A stretch of DNA of 23,282 nt from DATMXS01 sp050260275 (lineage in GTDB: Bacteria > Acidobacteriota > Terriglobia > Bryobacterales > Bryobacteraceae). Location: assembly GCA_050260275.1 (NCBI GenBank), contig JBLNBX010000263.1, positions 1 through 23,282 on the forward strand, in the 5' to 3' direction. This document shows positions 1 through 6,990 of the stretch, one piece after another. A program made the position numbers and the translations under genes. The stretch's first letter is position 1. Each line of letters begins with the position of its first letter. The notes under the pieces are model-generated. The model saw nothing but the letters and a program-made list of their open reading frames with translations. It ran no database searches and was not told the origin of the DNA.

Positions 1-762
1 GATCTGGCGCGCGATGTCGCGCACCGTGCGGTCAATCTCTTCGATTGACTGGAGGCAGAACGCCTGGCCGCCCGTCGCGCGGGCCACATCCTCCAACTCG
101 GCGCGCGCCCTCCGGGCCTTCTCGTCGTCCGTCTCGTGCAGCAGCCCGATCGGGTAAACGATCACGCCGGTTTGCTGCGCCATTTTTATGAGATACTCGC
201 GGCCCGTGTGGCTGGAGTTGTCTTCGCCGTCGGTGACTACGAGCAGCACCTTCTTATCCTCGCGGGCGCGCCGCTCCAGGTGCGTTATGGCGAGCCGGAG
301 GGCATCTCGCATGGAGGTGGTGCCGCGCGAATCGAAGTTCGTCAGGCCGCGCTCCAGCTTGCCAATGTCGTTCGTAAAATCCGTATCGAGGTAGCTTTTC
401 TCGTTGAAATGCAGGACGAAAACCTCGTCCTCGGGATGCGAAGCGCGGACGAACCCGAGCCCGGCCGCCGCCACCTTGTCGCGGCGCGGGCCCATGCTGC
501 CGGAATCGTCTATCACGAGCCCGATTGAGACCGGCGCGTCTTCGTGGCGGAAGAACTTGATGTCCTGCTTTACGCCGTCCTCATAGATGCTGAACGCGCT
601 GCCCGGAAGATCCGTAACCAGGTTGCCCTTCGCGTCCACCACGGTGGCGTGAACCACCACCAGCCGCGCATCGCTGCGGAAAACGACCGGCTCATCCTGC
701 GCCCCCGCCGGGCAGGCCAGAACTATAAGAAGAGCGCATATTGCGCAATAAAGCCGGAACAT
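1..762 (-). CDS. VWFA-related (acidobacterial-type) secreted VWA protein, C-terminus cut by window edge
   Basis: Reading the minus strand from ATG at 762 gives 254 codons without a stop, running off the left edge. Residues 1-21 form a signal peptide (hydrophobic CAICALLIVLACPAG, then AQ). A short beta segment with VVDAKGNLVTDL (about 42-52) and FSIYEDGVKQ follows, which is typical of the VWFA-related domain expanded in Acidobacteriota. The von Willebrand A fold carries a complete MIDAS metal site: DDSGS at 85-89, the Thr of RGTTSMRDAL near 147-155, and TDGED at 177-181. Proteins of this kind are exported and bind ligands through the metal; the ligand here is unknown. No strong Shine-Dalgarno precedes the ATG, but the signal peptide fixes the start. 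The neighbouring upstream gene on the same strand is a small Cys protein about 100 bp away. The family call is confident; the role is not known. Confidence 0.9.
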   Translation of the reverse strand, partial: MFRLYCAICALLIVLACPAGAQDEPVVFRSDARLVVVHATVVDAKGNLVTDLPGSAFSIYEDGVKQDIKFFRHEDAPVSIGLVIDDSGSMGPRRDKVAAAGLGFVRASHPEDEVFVLHFNEKSYLDTDFTNDIGKLERGLTNFDSRGTTSMRDALRLAITHLERRAREDKKVLLVVTDGEDNSSHTGREYLIKMAQQTGVIVYPIGLLHETDDEKARRARAELEDVARATGGQAFCLQSIEEIDRTVRDIARQI

Positions 763-864
763 AGGAGTATTCTGCCTTATCTGCTCGCGCGTGCACACCA
801 CCGCACGCTCGTGATTTGGACGTAATTGAGCGGGTTCCGGCTTCCTCGAACGCGGGCTGTGCGC

Positions 865-1077
865 TCAGGCGACGCTTGGAAGAGTCACGCGTTCGTTGTT
901 TTCCGTTACTGCGCTTTCAACGGTCATGTTTGGCACGGGATCCTGGGTGCGGCGGTAACGGGGCGAATCGAACTGAACGCGTGACTCACGCTCCACGCCG
1001 CAGATTAGGCAGCTCTGAATGTGGCGGTCACCCCTGCGCCTTGGCCAACCCCAGTTGTGCCTGAATACGCATGCCAT
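865..1077 (-). CDS. Small conserved-looking CxxC protein (70 aa)
   Basis: This is a short gene of unknown function. I chose the ATG at 1077 because a perfect AGGAGGG lies 8 nt upstream (complement of 1086-1092). An in-frame GTG three codons further upstream sits inside that Shine-Dalgarno and is unlikely to be used. The protein begins MACVFRHNWGWPRRRGD and contains CLICGVERES followed by FDSPRYRRTQ. The H-x-WGWPRR plus CxxCG plus PRYRRTQ pattern resembles a family of small acidobacterial proteins as I remember them. The single CxxC with nearby His could hold a metal, possibly in a dimer. There is no signal peptide or membrane segment. It lies on the same strand as the VWA gene and upstream of it. 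The strong ribosome site and organised motifs argue that it is real. Confidence 0.72.
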   Translation of the reverse strand: MACVFRHNWGWPRRRGDRHIQSCLICGVERESRVQFDSPRYRRTQDPVPNMTVESAVTENNERVTLPSVA

Positions 1078-1311
1078 AGCTATCACCCTCCTGTGATGAC
1101 GTTCGTGACGCCCGCCGCCCCCTCTGAAGGCAGCTAATCCGACCGCTCAGCAGCGCAGCAACAGCTTGCGAAAGCAGCTCGGTGAATAGATCTTAACCGT
1201 CTTTGATCCGTCTTTCAAGTGACAAATGCGTCCGGAAATGTCAATTGATAGGGCGCCGCAACGCCCTATTATTCCGGCGGCGAGCGCTTTCGTTGCGCAA
1301 CAGAACATAGC

Positions 1312-1317
1312 TATAAT
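1312..1317 (+). promoter_or_regulatory. Possible -10 box (TATAAT) ahead of the zinc-ribbon membrane protein
   Basis: A perfect TATAAT stands about 50 nt upstream of the gene starting at 1366. At the right distance the -35 region is poor (TTTCGT/TTCGTT around 1288-1294), and no extended -10 TG is present. It is a weak candidate that rests on the -10 hexamer alone. Confidence 0.33.
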
Positions 1318-1365
1318 GTTCCCTACTTGCCATCCCATCTGCCTGCTTGAAAACGGACTCGTCGG

Positions 1366-1767
1366 ATGTACATGAATGAACCGTCGTGCCTCTCGGGGTG
1401 CCCAATGCTGAGCAGCATGCCAACGGACCGCGAAAACCACCGAACCGCGGTCTCGACGTGCCCGTTGGGCGACCGGGGAGCAACCAGACTGAGTTGCCCC
1501 GCGTGCGGGGCTCTGGTCAGCCATCGCTCGCACAGGCGCGGTCTGCTGGAACGGCTCATCATCTACACAGGCGGGCGAATCCGGCGGTGCGAGGCGTGTT
1601 CGGCGCGGTTCGTGCGGTTCGGCTCCTCCGCTGCGCTGATGGAGGATGTTCGCCAGATGAATCAGCGCGCGGTGGCGCTGTTCCTGAAACTCATAGTCCT
1701 GACGGTTGGCATCCTCGGAGGGCTTGCTTTTCTGGTGTGGGTCTGGACGCGCGTCCCCGGCTCGTAG
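1366..1767 (+). CDS. Zinc-ribbon, single-TM small protein (up to 133 aa)
   Basis: Function is unknown. The middle of the protein has a four-cysteine zinc-ribbon pattern: CPACGALVSHRSHRRGLLER, then RRCEACSARFVRFG. One hydrophobic helix lies near the C-terminus (about residues 106-127, LFLKLIVLTVGILGGLAF and VWVW). The domain order of zinc ribbon, short linker and C-terminal TM suggests a membrane-anchored cytoplasmic metal-binding domain. The start is uncertain. ATGs occur at 1366, 1372, 1405 and 1417; 1405 has a G-rich stretch (GGGGTG) just upstream, whereas 1366 has no clear ribosome site. Residues 1-18 look non-conserved, so the true protein may begin at 1405 or 1417. It is transcribed away from the small CxxC gene at 865-1077. 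A possible TATAAT lies about 50 nt upstream of 1366. Confidence 0.7.
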   Translation: MYMNEPSCLSGCPMLSSMPTDRENHRTAVSTCPLGDRGATRLSCPACGALVSHRSHRRGLLERLIIYTGGRIRRCEACSARFVRFGSSAALMEDVRQMNQRAVALFLKLIVLTVGILGGLAFLVWVWTRVPGS

Positions 1768-1844
1768 GCCGGTATTTCGCGAGGGCGCGTCCAAAAAGCC
1801 GCTGTGCGGAAGACTTGCGCGTTCACCCAGCCACCATCGAGGAA

Positions 1845-2008
1845 GTAGCCCACGGCGCAAGCCGTTGGGTTCTTCGATGCTTCTGAGAGCAAGCCCCCGG
1901 ACGGGGGCGTAAGGCTTTGGCCCGGCGATGCATTGCCCGCGTCCTTACGCCCCTTTCAGGGGCTGCCAGCATTGGCTCGGCTTTCCCATGGCTTGCGCCA
2001 TGGGCTAC
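1845..2008. repeat. Pair of inverted copies of a 24-25 bp palindromic element
   Basis: The copy at 1845-1869 reads GTAGCCCACGGCGCAAGC then CGTTGGG. The copy at 1985-2008 is, on the opposite strand, GTAGCCCATGGCGCAAGCC then ATGGG. They differ at only a few positions. Each copy is itself a hairpin (8-bp arms, 4-nt loop in the second: CCCATGGC/GCCATGGG at 1985-1992 and 1997-2004). The two copies face each other about 115 bp apart. Confidence 0.75.
1904..1953. repeat. 11-bp inverted repeat with 28-nt loop
   Basis: The arms GGGGCGTAAGG (1904-1914) and CCTTACGCCCC (1943-1953) pair perfectly. The loop contains an inner near-palindrome around ATGCAT. It sits between the two inverted copies of the 24-25 bp element, so the whole 1845-2008 block is a nested palindrome. 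Confidence 0.7.
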
Positions 2009-2064
2009 TGTCTTTCGCCCTGATGGGCTTCGTTCCAGACTTCGCACGGCCCTGGGGGTCCGGC

Positions 2065-2082
2065 GCGGACGTGTGCGTCCGC
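2065..2082. repeat. 7-bp hairpin GCGGACG/CGTCCGC
   Basis: The arms at 2065-2071 and 2076-2082 pair perfectly around a 4-nt TGTG loop. Its right arm continues into GTCCGCCCCACA (2077-2088), which is the exact inverse of TGTGGGGCGGAC at 2115-2126. The hairpin is therefore part of a larger 12-bp inverted repeat. Confidence 0.7.
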
Positions 2083-2120
2083 CCCACATCGATGCGACGT
2101 GAAGACCACAGCTTTGTGGG

Positions 2121-2158
2121 GCGGACCCCCTGGTCCGCGGGCGACCCCCTGGTCGCCC
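2121..2158. repeat. Tandem twin hairpins sharing an ACCCCCTGGT tip
   Basis: Two hairpins lie back to back with no gap. The first is GCGGACC/GGTCCGC (2121-2127, 2132-2138). The second is GGGCGACC/GGTCGCCC (2139-2146, 2151-2158). Both have the same CCCT loop and the same ACC/GGT closing stem. The identical tips with different stem bases suggest one parental element whose arms changed in a compensatory way. Confidence 0.75.
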
Positions 2159-2241
2159 ATCGGGCGCTAAGCGCTATCGACTTCACTTCACAATTCCAGC
2201 CAAGCCGGACCAAGCGATCAGGGGGCTGATTACAGTCCGCT

Positions 2242-2259
2242 GCGGAGCTTCAGCTCCGC
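2242..2259. repeat. 18-bp palindromic hairpin GCGGAGCT..AGCTCCGC
   Basis: GCGGAGCT (2242-2249) and AGCTCCGC (2252-2259) are perfect inverse complements. The realistic form is a 7-bp stem with a TTCA loop. There is no T-tract on either side, so it is not a standard rho-independent terminator. Confidence 0.65.
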
Positions 2260-2355
2260 GGAGGGCGGTTGCTGTGATGATTGCGCTTGAGATCCAGGGG
2301 CTGAAGCCCTGCGCTGGCCCGAATGCCTTACGGTGAATGACGCGTTGGCGCTCTT

Positions 2356-2370
2356 CAGCCCTCCGGGCTG
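2356..2370. repeat. Hairpin CAGCCC-TCC-GGGCTG just downstream of the oxidoreductase gene
   Basis: Six-base arms (2356-2361, 2365-2370) with a TCC loop lie 16 bp past the oxidoreductase stop (minus-strand direction). A related hairpin, GGGCT-GA-AGCCC, lies at 2298-2309. It could slow or end transcription of the minus-strand gene, but there is no U-tract and it matches the style of the REP-like set. Confidence 0.5.
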
Positions 2371-2385
2371 GGGCGCGCCTGCGGC

Positions 2386-3498
2386 TCAGCTTCCGCCGCC
2401 GGGTTTCGCGGCGCGAAACAGCTTCGCGAACGGAACGGGCGGCAGTTCCCGCTTCATGCTCTCGTCCGGCCGGGTCTTCTTCTCGAACGGGGCGAGCGCG
2501 ACCGGCTTCTGCGTGCGGATGGATTCCAGCATCGCATCGACGATGCGCACGTCGGCCAGCCCTTCGCGCCCATCCGGTTCGGGATCGGTGTTATTGAGAA
2601 TGCAGTCGGCAAAATAGGCGAGTTCCCCGCCGAACTCGTTGCAGCGCGGGAACGCCTCTTCCTCGAAGCTGCCGCCGATGGAGAGCGCGAGGCGCTTCTG
2701 CTGGCCGAAATCGAACCCGGGCGAGAGCCGCAGCCAGCCTTCCGCGCCCACCAGGTACGAGGAATCGCTGGAGGCCGCGCCGAAGCTGCATGTGAAGTTG
2801 GCCACGCGCTCGCCGGGGAAGCGCATGATGGCGGAGACGGCCTCGTGAACGCCGTCGAAGCGCGGATCGCCGCGGTCGAGACCGGTTGCGCTAACCTCAA
2901 CCGGCTCTTCGCGAAAGAGATAGCGCGCGGCGTTGATCTGGTAGACGCCCATGTCGGGCAGAGGGCCGCCAGCGGCATCCTTTCGCACGCGGATGTTGCC
3001 CTGCTGCACCTGCTGGCAGAAGACGGATGTGAACACGCGCGGCTCGCCAATGCGGCCGGAGGCGACGAGCGAGATAGCCTTGAGGTTTGCGGGCTCGAAG
3101 TGCAGGCGGTATCCGATCATGATTTTCGCGCCGCCCTGCTCCGCAGCGCGGATCATCTCCTCGCACTCGGCCGCGTTCGCCGCCATCGGTTTTTCGCAAA
3201 GCGCGTGGACGCCGGCTCGCACGGCGGCGATGGTGAAGTCCTTGTGAAGGTGGTTCGGCAGCGCGATGAATACGGCGTCGATGTCGCCGCTTCGCACCAG
3301 CTTCTCATAATCGTCGTACGATGCGGTCCTGCGAACGCCGTAGCGGCTTCCGATCTCGCGCGCCTTCTCCGGGTCTCCCGTCACCAGAGCAGCGAGCTCA
3401 CAGTTCGGCGTGTTTGCGAACGCCGGCAGGACGCATTCCTGGGCGATCCAGCCCAGGCCCACCACCGCGTAACGAACCTTGCGTGATTGTTCCGGCAT
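2386..3498 (-). CDS. Gfo/Idh/MocA family oxidoreductase (glucose-fructose oxidoreductase-like)
   Basis: This is a cytoplasmic NAD(P)-dependent sugar or polyol dehydrogenase family member, 370 aa, which is a normal length for the family. The N-terminal Rossmann fold has VVGLGWIAQ (about 12-20). CEKPMAANAAEC (101-112) carries the family EKP signature with the catalytic-site lysine. MIGYRLHFEPANLKAI (127-142) and DMGVYQINAARYLF (182-195) resemble glucose-fructose oxidoreductase. The second domain is the usual alpha/beta dimerisation fold. There is no Tat signal, unlike periplasmic GFOR, so it should act in the cytoplasm. The start at 3498 is supported by GGAGGTGA (complement of 3508-3515) 9 nt upstream. 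It is monocistronic by position: the next same-strand gene upstream stops at 3603, 104 bp away. The substrate cannot be named from sequence. Confidence 0.92.
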   Translation of the reverse strand: MPEQSRKVRYAVVGLGWIAQECVLPAFANTPNCELAALVTGDPEKAREIGSRYGVRRTASYDDYEKLVRSGDIDAVFIALPNHLHKDFTIAAVRAGVHALCEKPMAANAAECEEMIRAAEQGGAKIMIGYRLHFEPANLKAISLVASGRIGEPRVFTSVFCQQVQQGNIRVRKDAAGGPLPDMGVYQINAARYLFREEPVEVSATGLDRGDPRFDGVHEAVSAIMRFPGERVANFTCSFGAASSDSSYLVGAEGWLRLSPGFDFGQQKRLALSIGGSFEEEAFPRCNEFGGELAYFADCILNNTDPEPDGREGLADVRIVDAMLESIRTQKPVALAPFEKKTRPDESMKRELPPVPFAKLFRAAKPGGGS

Positions 3499-3602
3499 GC
3501 TCCCGAGTCACCTCCGGATTCAGTGTATCGGGCTTGACGGCGCGATTGCTCGGCGCGCACTTTGCGCGCGGTGAAAACGGGATATCGAGTCCGCGATAGA
3601 AG

Positions 3603-4235
3603 CTAAGCGCTGGTTTGAGTGCTGATATGCGCCTCGTGGCCGTGCGCGCGAAGGCGGCTTCCGAGCAGGCGCATAAACGCCCGGCCGCGCTGGCGGCCGT
3701 TGTTCACCTGCCAATGCAGCCTTTGCAGGAAGACGAGCATCCCGAGCACATCCGCGTCCCGGATGGACGTCATCCCCTCCCGCTGGCGCACCGTCTCTCG
3801 GAACTTGTCGATACTCTCCCGGACTCTGTCGTATATGCGCGCTGCGATCAGGTTCTCCGGGCGGCTTTCGTAGTACAGGCCGCTCTCGAGCGTGCGGTAT
3901 GTGCGCGTGAGCCCGTCGAGCGCCTCGCGAACGTCGCTATCCACCGCCGAGCTGTCGGCTGAAGCGGCCTCAAACACCTCGTGCCAGAGGAACTCGCCCA
4001 GTAAGCCGTTCTTCGCTATGAACTCGTCCGTGATGCGGATGTCGGGGTTGGGCGCACTGGCGGGGTCGAGCTGCCGAGGACGCTCGTGTGCCTGCGCTTC
4101 GATGAGGTACTCGCAATCCACCGGGCAGGCGATGCTGTTCTCGCGCTCAGAGCCGCAACAGGCGGGGCAGATGTCGCTGCGCAGGCCCGGGCAGTGCCGG
4201 CGCGGGCGGCGGGCGTTACACACTGTACACTTCAT
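3603..4235 (-). CDS. Unknown protein with N-terminal eight-cysteine cluster (210 aa)
   Basis: I do not recognise a named family. Cysteines fall at 3, 6, 15, 23, 26, 27, 37 and 41 within the first 45 residues (KCTVCNARRPRRHCPG, then ICPACCGSERENSIACPVDC). This is enough for two zinc sites, or less likely an Fe-S centre. The remaining roughly 165 residues contain no further Cys and look all-helical (for example GLLGEFLWHEVFEAASADSS and VLGMLVFLQRLHWQVNN). No signal peptide or membrane helix is present, so a cytoplasmic protein is expected. Its start lies 35 bp from that of the divergent 59-aa gene at 4271, so the two may share a control region. The stop at 3603 lies 104 bp before the oxidoreductase start. 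The reading frame is confident; the function is open. Confidence 0.8.
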   Translation of the reverse strand: MKCTVCNARRPRRHCPGLRSDICPACCGSERENSIACPVDCEYLIEAQAHERPRQLDPASAPNPDIRITDEFIAKNGLLGEFLWHEVFEAASADSSAVDSDVREALDGLTRTYRTLESGLYYESRPENLIAARIYDRVRESIDKFRETVRQREGMTSIRDADVLGMLVFLQRLHWQVNNGRQRGRAFMRLLGSRLRAHGHEAHISTQTSA

Positions 4236-4270
4236 GTCTCATCTACCAGTATCGTTGAATATGGAGTGAG

Positions 4271-4450
4271 ATGCCCCGTTCAGACCTGTTCCTGAAGATC
4301 GAGATCGTGCATGACGACAACGAGCGCCCCGACCGGCGCGGCGAGGAGATCTGCCGCGCCATCCGTAAGATGCACGGCGTGCGCTCGGCGGAGGTGTCGA
4401 GCTGGGTCGCGACGGAACCGGAAACGGACGGCGTGCAGCCGGCATCCTGA
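4271..4450 (+). CDS. Small acidic protein (59 aa), conserved-looking
   Basis: The frame from ATG 4271 to TGA 4448-4450 encodes a protein starting MPRSDLFLKIEIVHDDNERP and continuing DRRGEEICRAIRKMHGVRSA before an acidic tail. The pattern of a short beta strand (LFLKIEIVHD) followed by an amphipathic helix and a second strand (VRSAEVSSWV) suggests a half ferredoxin-like fold, possibly dimeric. GGAG at 4263-4266 lies just upstream, with a close 4-nt spacing. It resembles small acidobacterial proteins of unknown function as I recall them. It is divergent from the Cys-cluster gene, only 35 bp apart. No signal peptide is present. Function is unknown. Confidence 0.68.
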   Translation: MPRSDLFLKIEIVHDDNERPDRRGEEICRAIRKMHGVRSAEVSSWVATEPETDGVQPAS

Positions 4451-4552
4451 CGCGGCCTGCCCCGGACGGTGACACGCCCAGCCGGAGGAGCGGTCACGAA
4501 ACGGGCGGCGCGGATCATCTCCGCGCCACCCTGGCAACGGAGCGCCGAAAGA

Positions 4553-6181
4553 CTACGCGCGGGCGGTTTCGAAATAGCCTTGCGCCAGTTCCGGTTTAGC
4601 CTCGAGAGCCCGGCTCCAGCAGTTGCGCGCCTCTTCGATGCGGCCGAGCGATTTGAGCACATGGCCGAGGTTCACCAGCGCCTCCGCGAAATCAGGGTTC
4701 TCGGCCAGCGCTTCACGGTACAGCCGCACGGCCTCCTCCGGCTGGTTGGACTTCTGAAGCAGAAGCGCGGTGTTGTACAGCAGCTCGGGAGTGCGGTCGC
4801 CCAGATCCACCAGCCTGCCGTGATACTCGAGCGCCTGCTCCATATCGCTGCGCTCGAGGGCAAGCTCGGCAAGCCCGCGCAGAGCGTCGAGAGATTTCGG
4901 ATCGGAGTTCAGCGCCTGCTCGTAGGCAAGCTGCGCCAGCTCGCGGTCGCCAATCTTCCAGTACGCGAGGCCCAGGTTCATCTGCGCCTCGATCCAGTCC
5001 TTGCGCTTCTTCAGGCAGCTCTCGAAGGACTCGGCCGCGCCGCGGTAGTCGCCCTTCTGAAGGCGGACGTAGCCGATCCTGAAGCGCGGCTCGGCGTTGT
5101 CGGGATCCTTCTCGAGCACCTTGGCGTAGGCCTTTTCGGCCTCGTCCAGCTCGCCTGACTGCTCGAGCGCCAGCGCCAGATTCCACAGCGCATTGAGCGC
5201 GCCGGGGTCCAGCTTGACGGCCTGCTGGTAGGCATCGCGCGCTTCCTTGAGGGCGCCCAGTTCCTGCCGCACGACTCCGAGGTTCGTGTATGCCGCGGCG
5301 GAGTCGGGCTTCACCTTGATGGCTTCCTGATACGCCTCCGAGGCCTGCTGCAGGCGGCCGCTCTTCTGGTGCGCGAGAGCCAGGTTGAACCAGCCCTCGA
5401 AATGCGACGGTTCGACATCCACGAGCAGCGTGCAGAACTTGGCGGTCAGCTCGTACTCGCCGCGCGCGGTAGCCCACGCGGCCAGGCCTTCGAGCGCCGT
5501 GGGCGATTGCGGCTTCACCTCGAGCAGCTTCTCCGCGTTCTGGCGCACCAGGTCCCAGTCGCGCTTCGCCATACCCAGAGCGATCAGGTTCGACAGCGCG
5601 TCTTCGTTGTTCGGGTTGCGCGCGAGCACCTTGCGGTAGGCCTCGGCGGCTTCGTCGTAGCGAGACGCGAGGTGCAGCGCGGTGGCTTTGCCGAACTGCG
5701 CGGTTTCGTTGTCGGGATCGAGCGCGAGGCAGCGGTCGAAGGCGTTCTGCGCAACCTGAGCCTGCTTCAGGTGCAGCGACGCGATGCCCCACCCGAGGAA
5801 AGCGTCGGTCCGCTCCGGATTCAGCTCGAGCGCCTTCTGGAAAGCCTCCGAGGCTTCCTGCCAGTTGCTCATCCGCTCCAGGCAGAGCGCCAGGTTGAAC
5901 CACCCGCTGACGTTTTTCGGATCGAGGTCGACCAGTTCACGGTAGCTGTTGACCGCTCCCTCATACTGGCCTATCTCGAACTGGATCAGCGCCATGGCCG
6001 AGTAGATGTCGGCCGTCTTCTCGCCCTTTGCTATGGCGCGCTGCAGCTCCCTGAGCGCGTCTTCCGGCTTGCCGTCCAGATGCAGAGCCGCCGCCCTGGC
6101 ATAGTGCCGGGACGCTTTGGGAGTCTCGGTGCGCGGGACAAATTCGATTGGCCCGGCGCCCATCGGTTTTCTAGGAGTCAT
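4553..6181 (-). CDS. Tetratricopeptide-repeat protein (542 aa)
   Basis: Almost the whole protein from about residue 22 to 535 is tandem 34-residue TPR units, roughly fifteen. Clear consensus pieces include WFNLALAHQKSGRLQQASEA, AYTNLGVVRQELGALKEARD and LVNLGHVLKSLGRIEEARNC. Most units end in the usual L-D/N-P turn (LDPDNE, LDPGAL). TPR arrays are protein-binding superhelices. No catalytic domain, signal peptide or TM segment is visible, so it looks like a cytoplasmic scaffold. The first 20 residues (MTPRKPMGAGPIEFVPRTET) are a short non-repeat lead. A GAGGT ribosome site lies about 9 nt before the ATG at 6181. It is the last gene of a three-gene minus-strand unit, 79 bp after the one-TM protein. 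The partner is unknown; the low-complexity protein upstream is a candidate. Confidence 0.92.
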   Translation of the reverse strand: MTPRKPMGAGPIEFVPRTETPKASRHYARAAALHLDGKPEDALRELQRAIAKGEKTADIYSAMALIQFEIGQYEGAVNSYRELVDLDPKNVSGWFNLALCLERMSNWQEASEAFQKALELNPERTDAFLGWGIASLHLKQAQVAQNAFDRCLALDPDNETAQFGKATALHLASRYDEAAEAYRKVLARNPNNEDALSNLIALGMAKRDWDLVRQNAEKLLEVKPQSPTALEGLAAWATARGEYELTAKFCTLLVDVEPSHFEGWFNLALAHQKSGRLQQASEAYQEAIKVKPDSAAAYTNLGVVRQELGALKEARDAYQQAVKLDPGALNALWNLALALEQSGELDEAEKAYAKVLEKDPDNAEPRFRIGYVRLQKGDYRGAAESFESCLKKRKDWIEAQMNLGLAYWKIGDRELAQLAYEQALNSDPKSLDALRGLAELALERSDMEQALEYHGRLVDLGDRTPELLYNTALLLQKSNQPEEAVRLYREALAENPDFAEALVNLGHVLKSLGRIEEARNCWSRALEAKPELAQGYFETARA

Positions 6182-6260
6182 ACGTTACGACCTCGCCTTT
6201 TCCGAACTGCCCTGCGGCTCGCAGCCTCCCGGCCCGCTCCGCCGGACTCGAATGCAATTG

Positions 6261-6977
6261 CTAAGAAATTCCGGATATCCACGCGCACACCCTGCCGAGC
6301 GCATCGTCCTGGTGCCGCACGCGCATCCAGTAGATCCGCGGCCGGTCCTCCGGCTCGCCCATGAAACCCACTCCGCCTGATTGCAGCAGGTCGTCGCGGA
6401 AGAAATCGACCACCCGGCCCTCGATAGAGGTCCTGAAATCGCTCCCGCGCACCTGCACCTCGATTCGCAGAGGCTTTTCCAAATCCAGGCGCTCGCGAAT
6501 CGGGATCTGAACCCGCGTCAGTACCTCGCCTCCGATCACCACCGAGCGCTCCAGCACCAGCGGCGATCCGGGTGCATCCGGGGCGATCAGGCGCGCGGCG
6601 TAATAGTTTCTGAGGTCCGCGGCGCGGAAAACCCATCCCAGGCTGCGCCGGGCGATCTGTCCCGCAAACTCGAAATCGTAGTTCGCGAGCCGCACCGAGG
6701 GGCGGTGCAGCATCAGCCGCCCCACCCTGACGGCGCTGCGCTCTTGCATCCACCCTCGCGTCCAGTTGCCGTCTCCGTACCACCCGTCCAACGGCTTGGC
6801 AAAATCCGCTTCGATCGTGACGGCGGCGCGCTGCTCGATAGCGTCCTGCAGCGTTGCTCCGGCCGGGCTGGAGAGCAGACCCAGCAGCGCCATCACGATA
6901 GCTATCGTGGCCAGTACCCAATTCGGCACGCGCGCGTGGAAAGGCTGGCCAGGAGTCGCACCCGACGAAGCGCTCAT
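6261..6977 (-). CDS. Single-pass membrane protein of unknown function (238 aa)
   Basis: A short N-terminal cytoplasmic stretch is followed by one hydrophobic helix (about 18-38, VPNWVLATIAIVMALLGLLS) and a roughly 195-residue exported domain. That domain is rich in beta strands, with DGWYGDGNWTRGWMQERSAV, LGWVFRAADLRNYYAARLIA and RIYWMRVRHQD. The alternating strands, the many Trp/Tyr and a pattern such as WVFRAADLRNYYAARL recall laminin-G/concanavalin-like carbohydrate-binding folds, but I cannot confirm this. A very good GGAGGTG lies 6 nt before the ATG at 6977, overlapping the region of the upstream gene's stop (6991-6993). Translation is thus likely linked to that gene. It is the middle gene of the three-gene unit and is followed by the TPR protein. 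Confidence 0.82.
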   Translation of the reverse strand: MSASSGATPGQPFHARVPNWVLATIAIVMALLGLLSSPAGATLQDAIEQRAAVTIEADFAKPLDGWYGDGNWTRGWMQERSAVRVGRLMLHRPSVRLANYDFEFAGQIARRSLGWVFRAADLRNYYAARLIAPDAPGSPLVLERSVVIGGEVLTRVQIPIRERLDLEKPLRIEVQVRGSDFRTSIEGRVVDFFRDDLLQSGGVGFMGEPEDRPRIYWMRVRHQDDALGRVCAWISGIS

Positions 6978-6990
6978 TCAAAGCACCTCC

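Larger units (their letters stand above)
1768..2385. other. Gene-free stretch made of many short palindromes
   Basis: No credible gene is visible here; frames open across it are low-complexity shadows. The stretch holds at least seven perfect or near-perfect hairpins of 5-11 bp arms, several sharing loops or arms (listed separately). This is the look of a REP-like repeat mosaic and not of a regulatory region for the flanking genes. Neither neighbour starts here: the gene at 1366-1767 ends before it and the oxidoreductase ends at 2386. Confidence 0.7.

Noticed and set aside
1147..1860. Minus-strand 237-codon frame over the zinc-ribbon gene
   Set aside because: It has no ribosome site or domain pattern, and it runs through the palindrome region; the plus-strand gene has a four-Cys ribbon and a TM helix.
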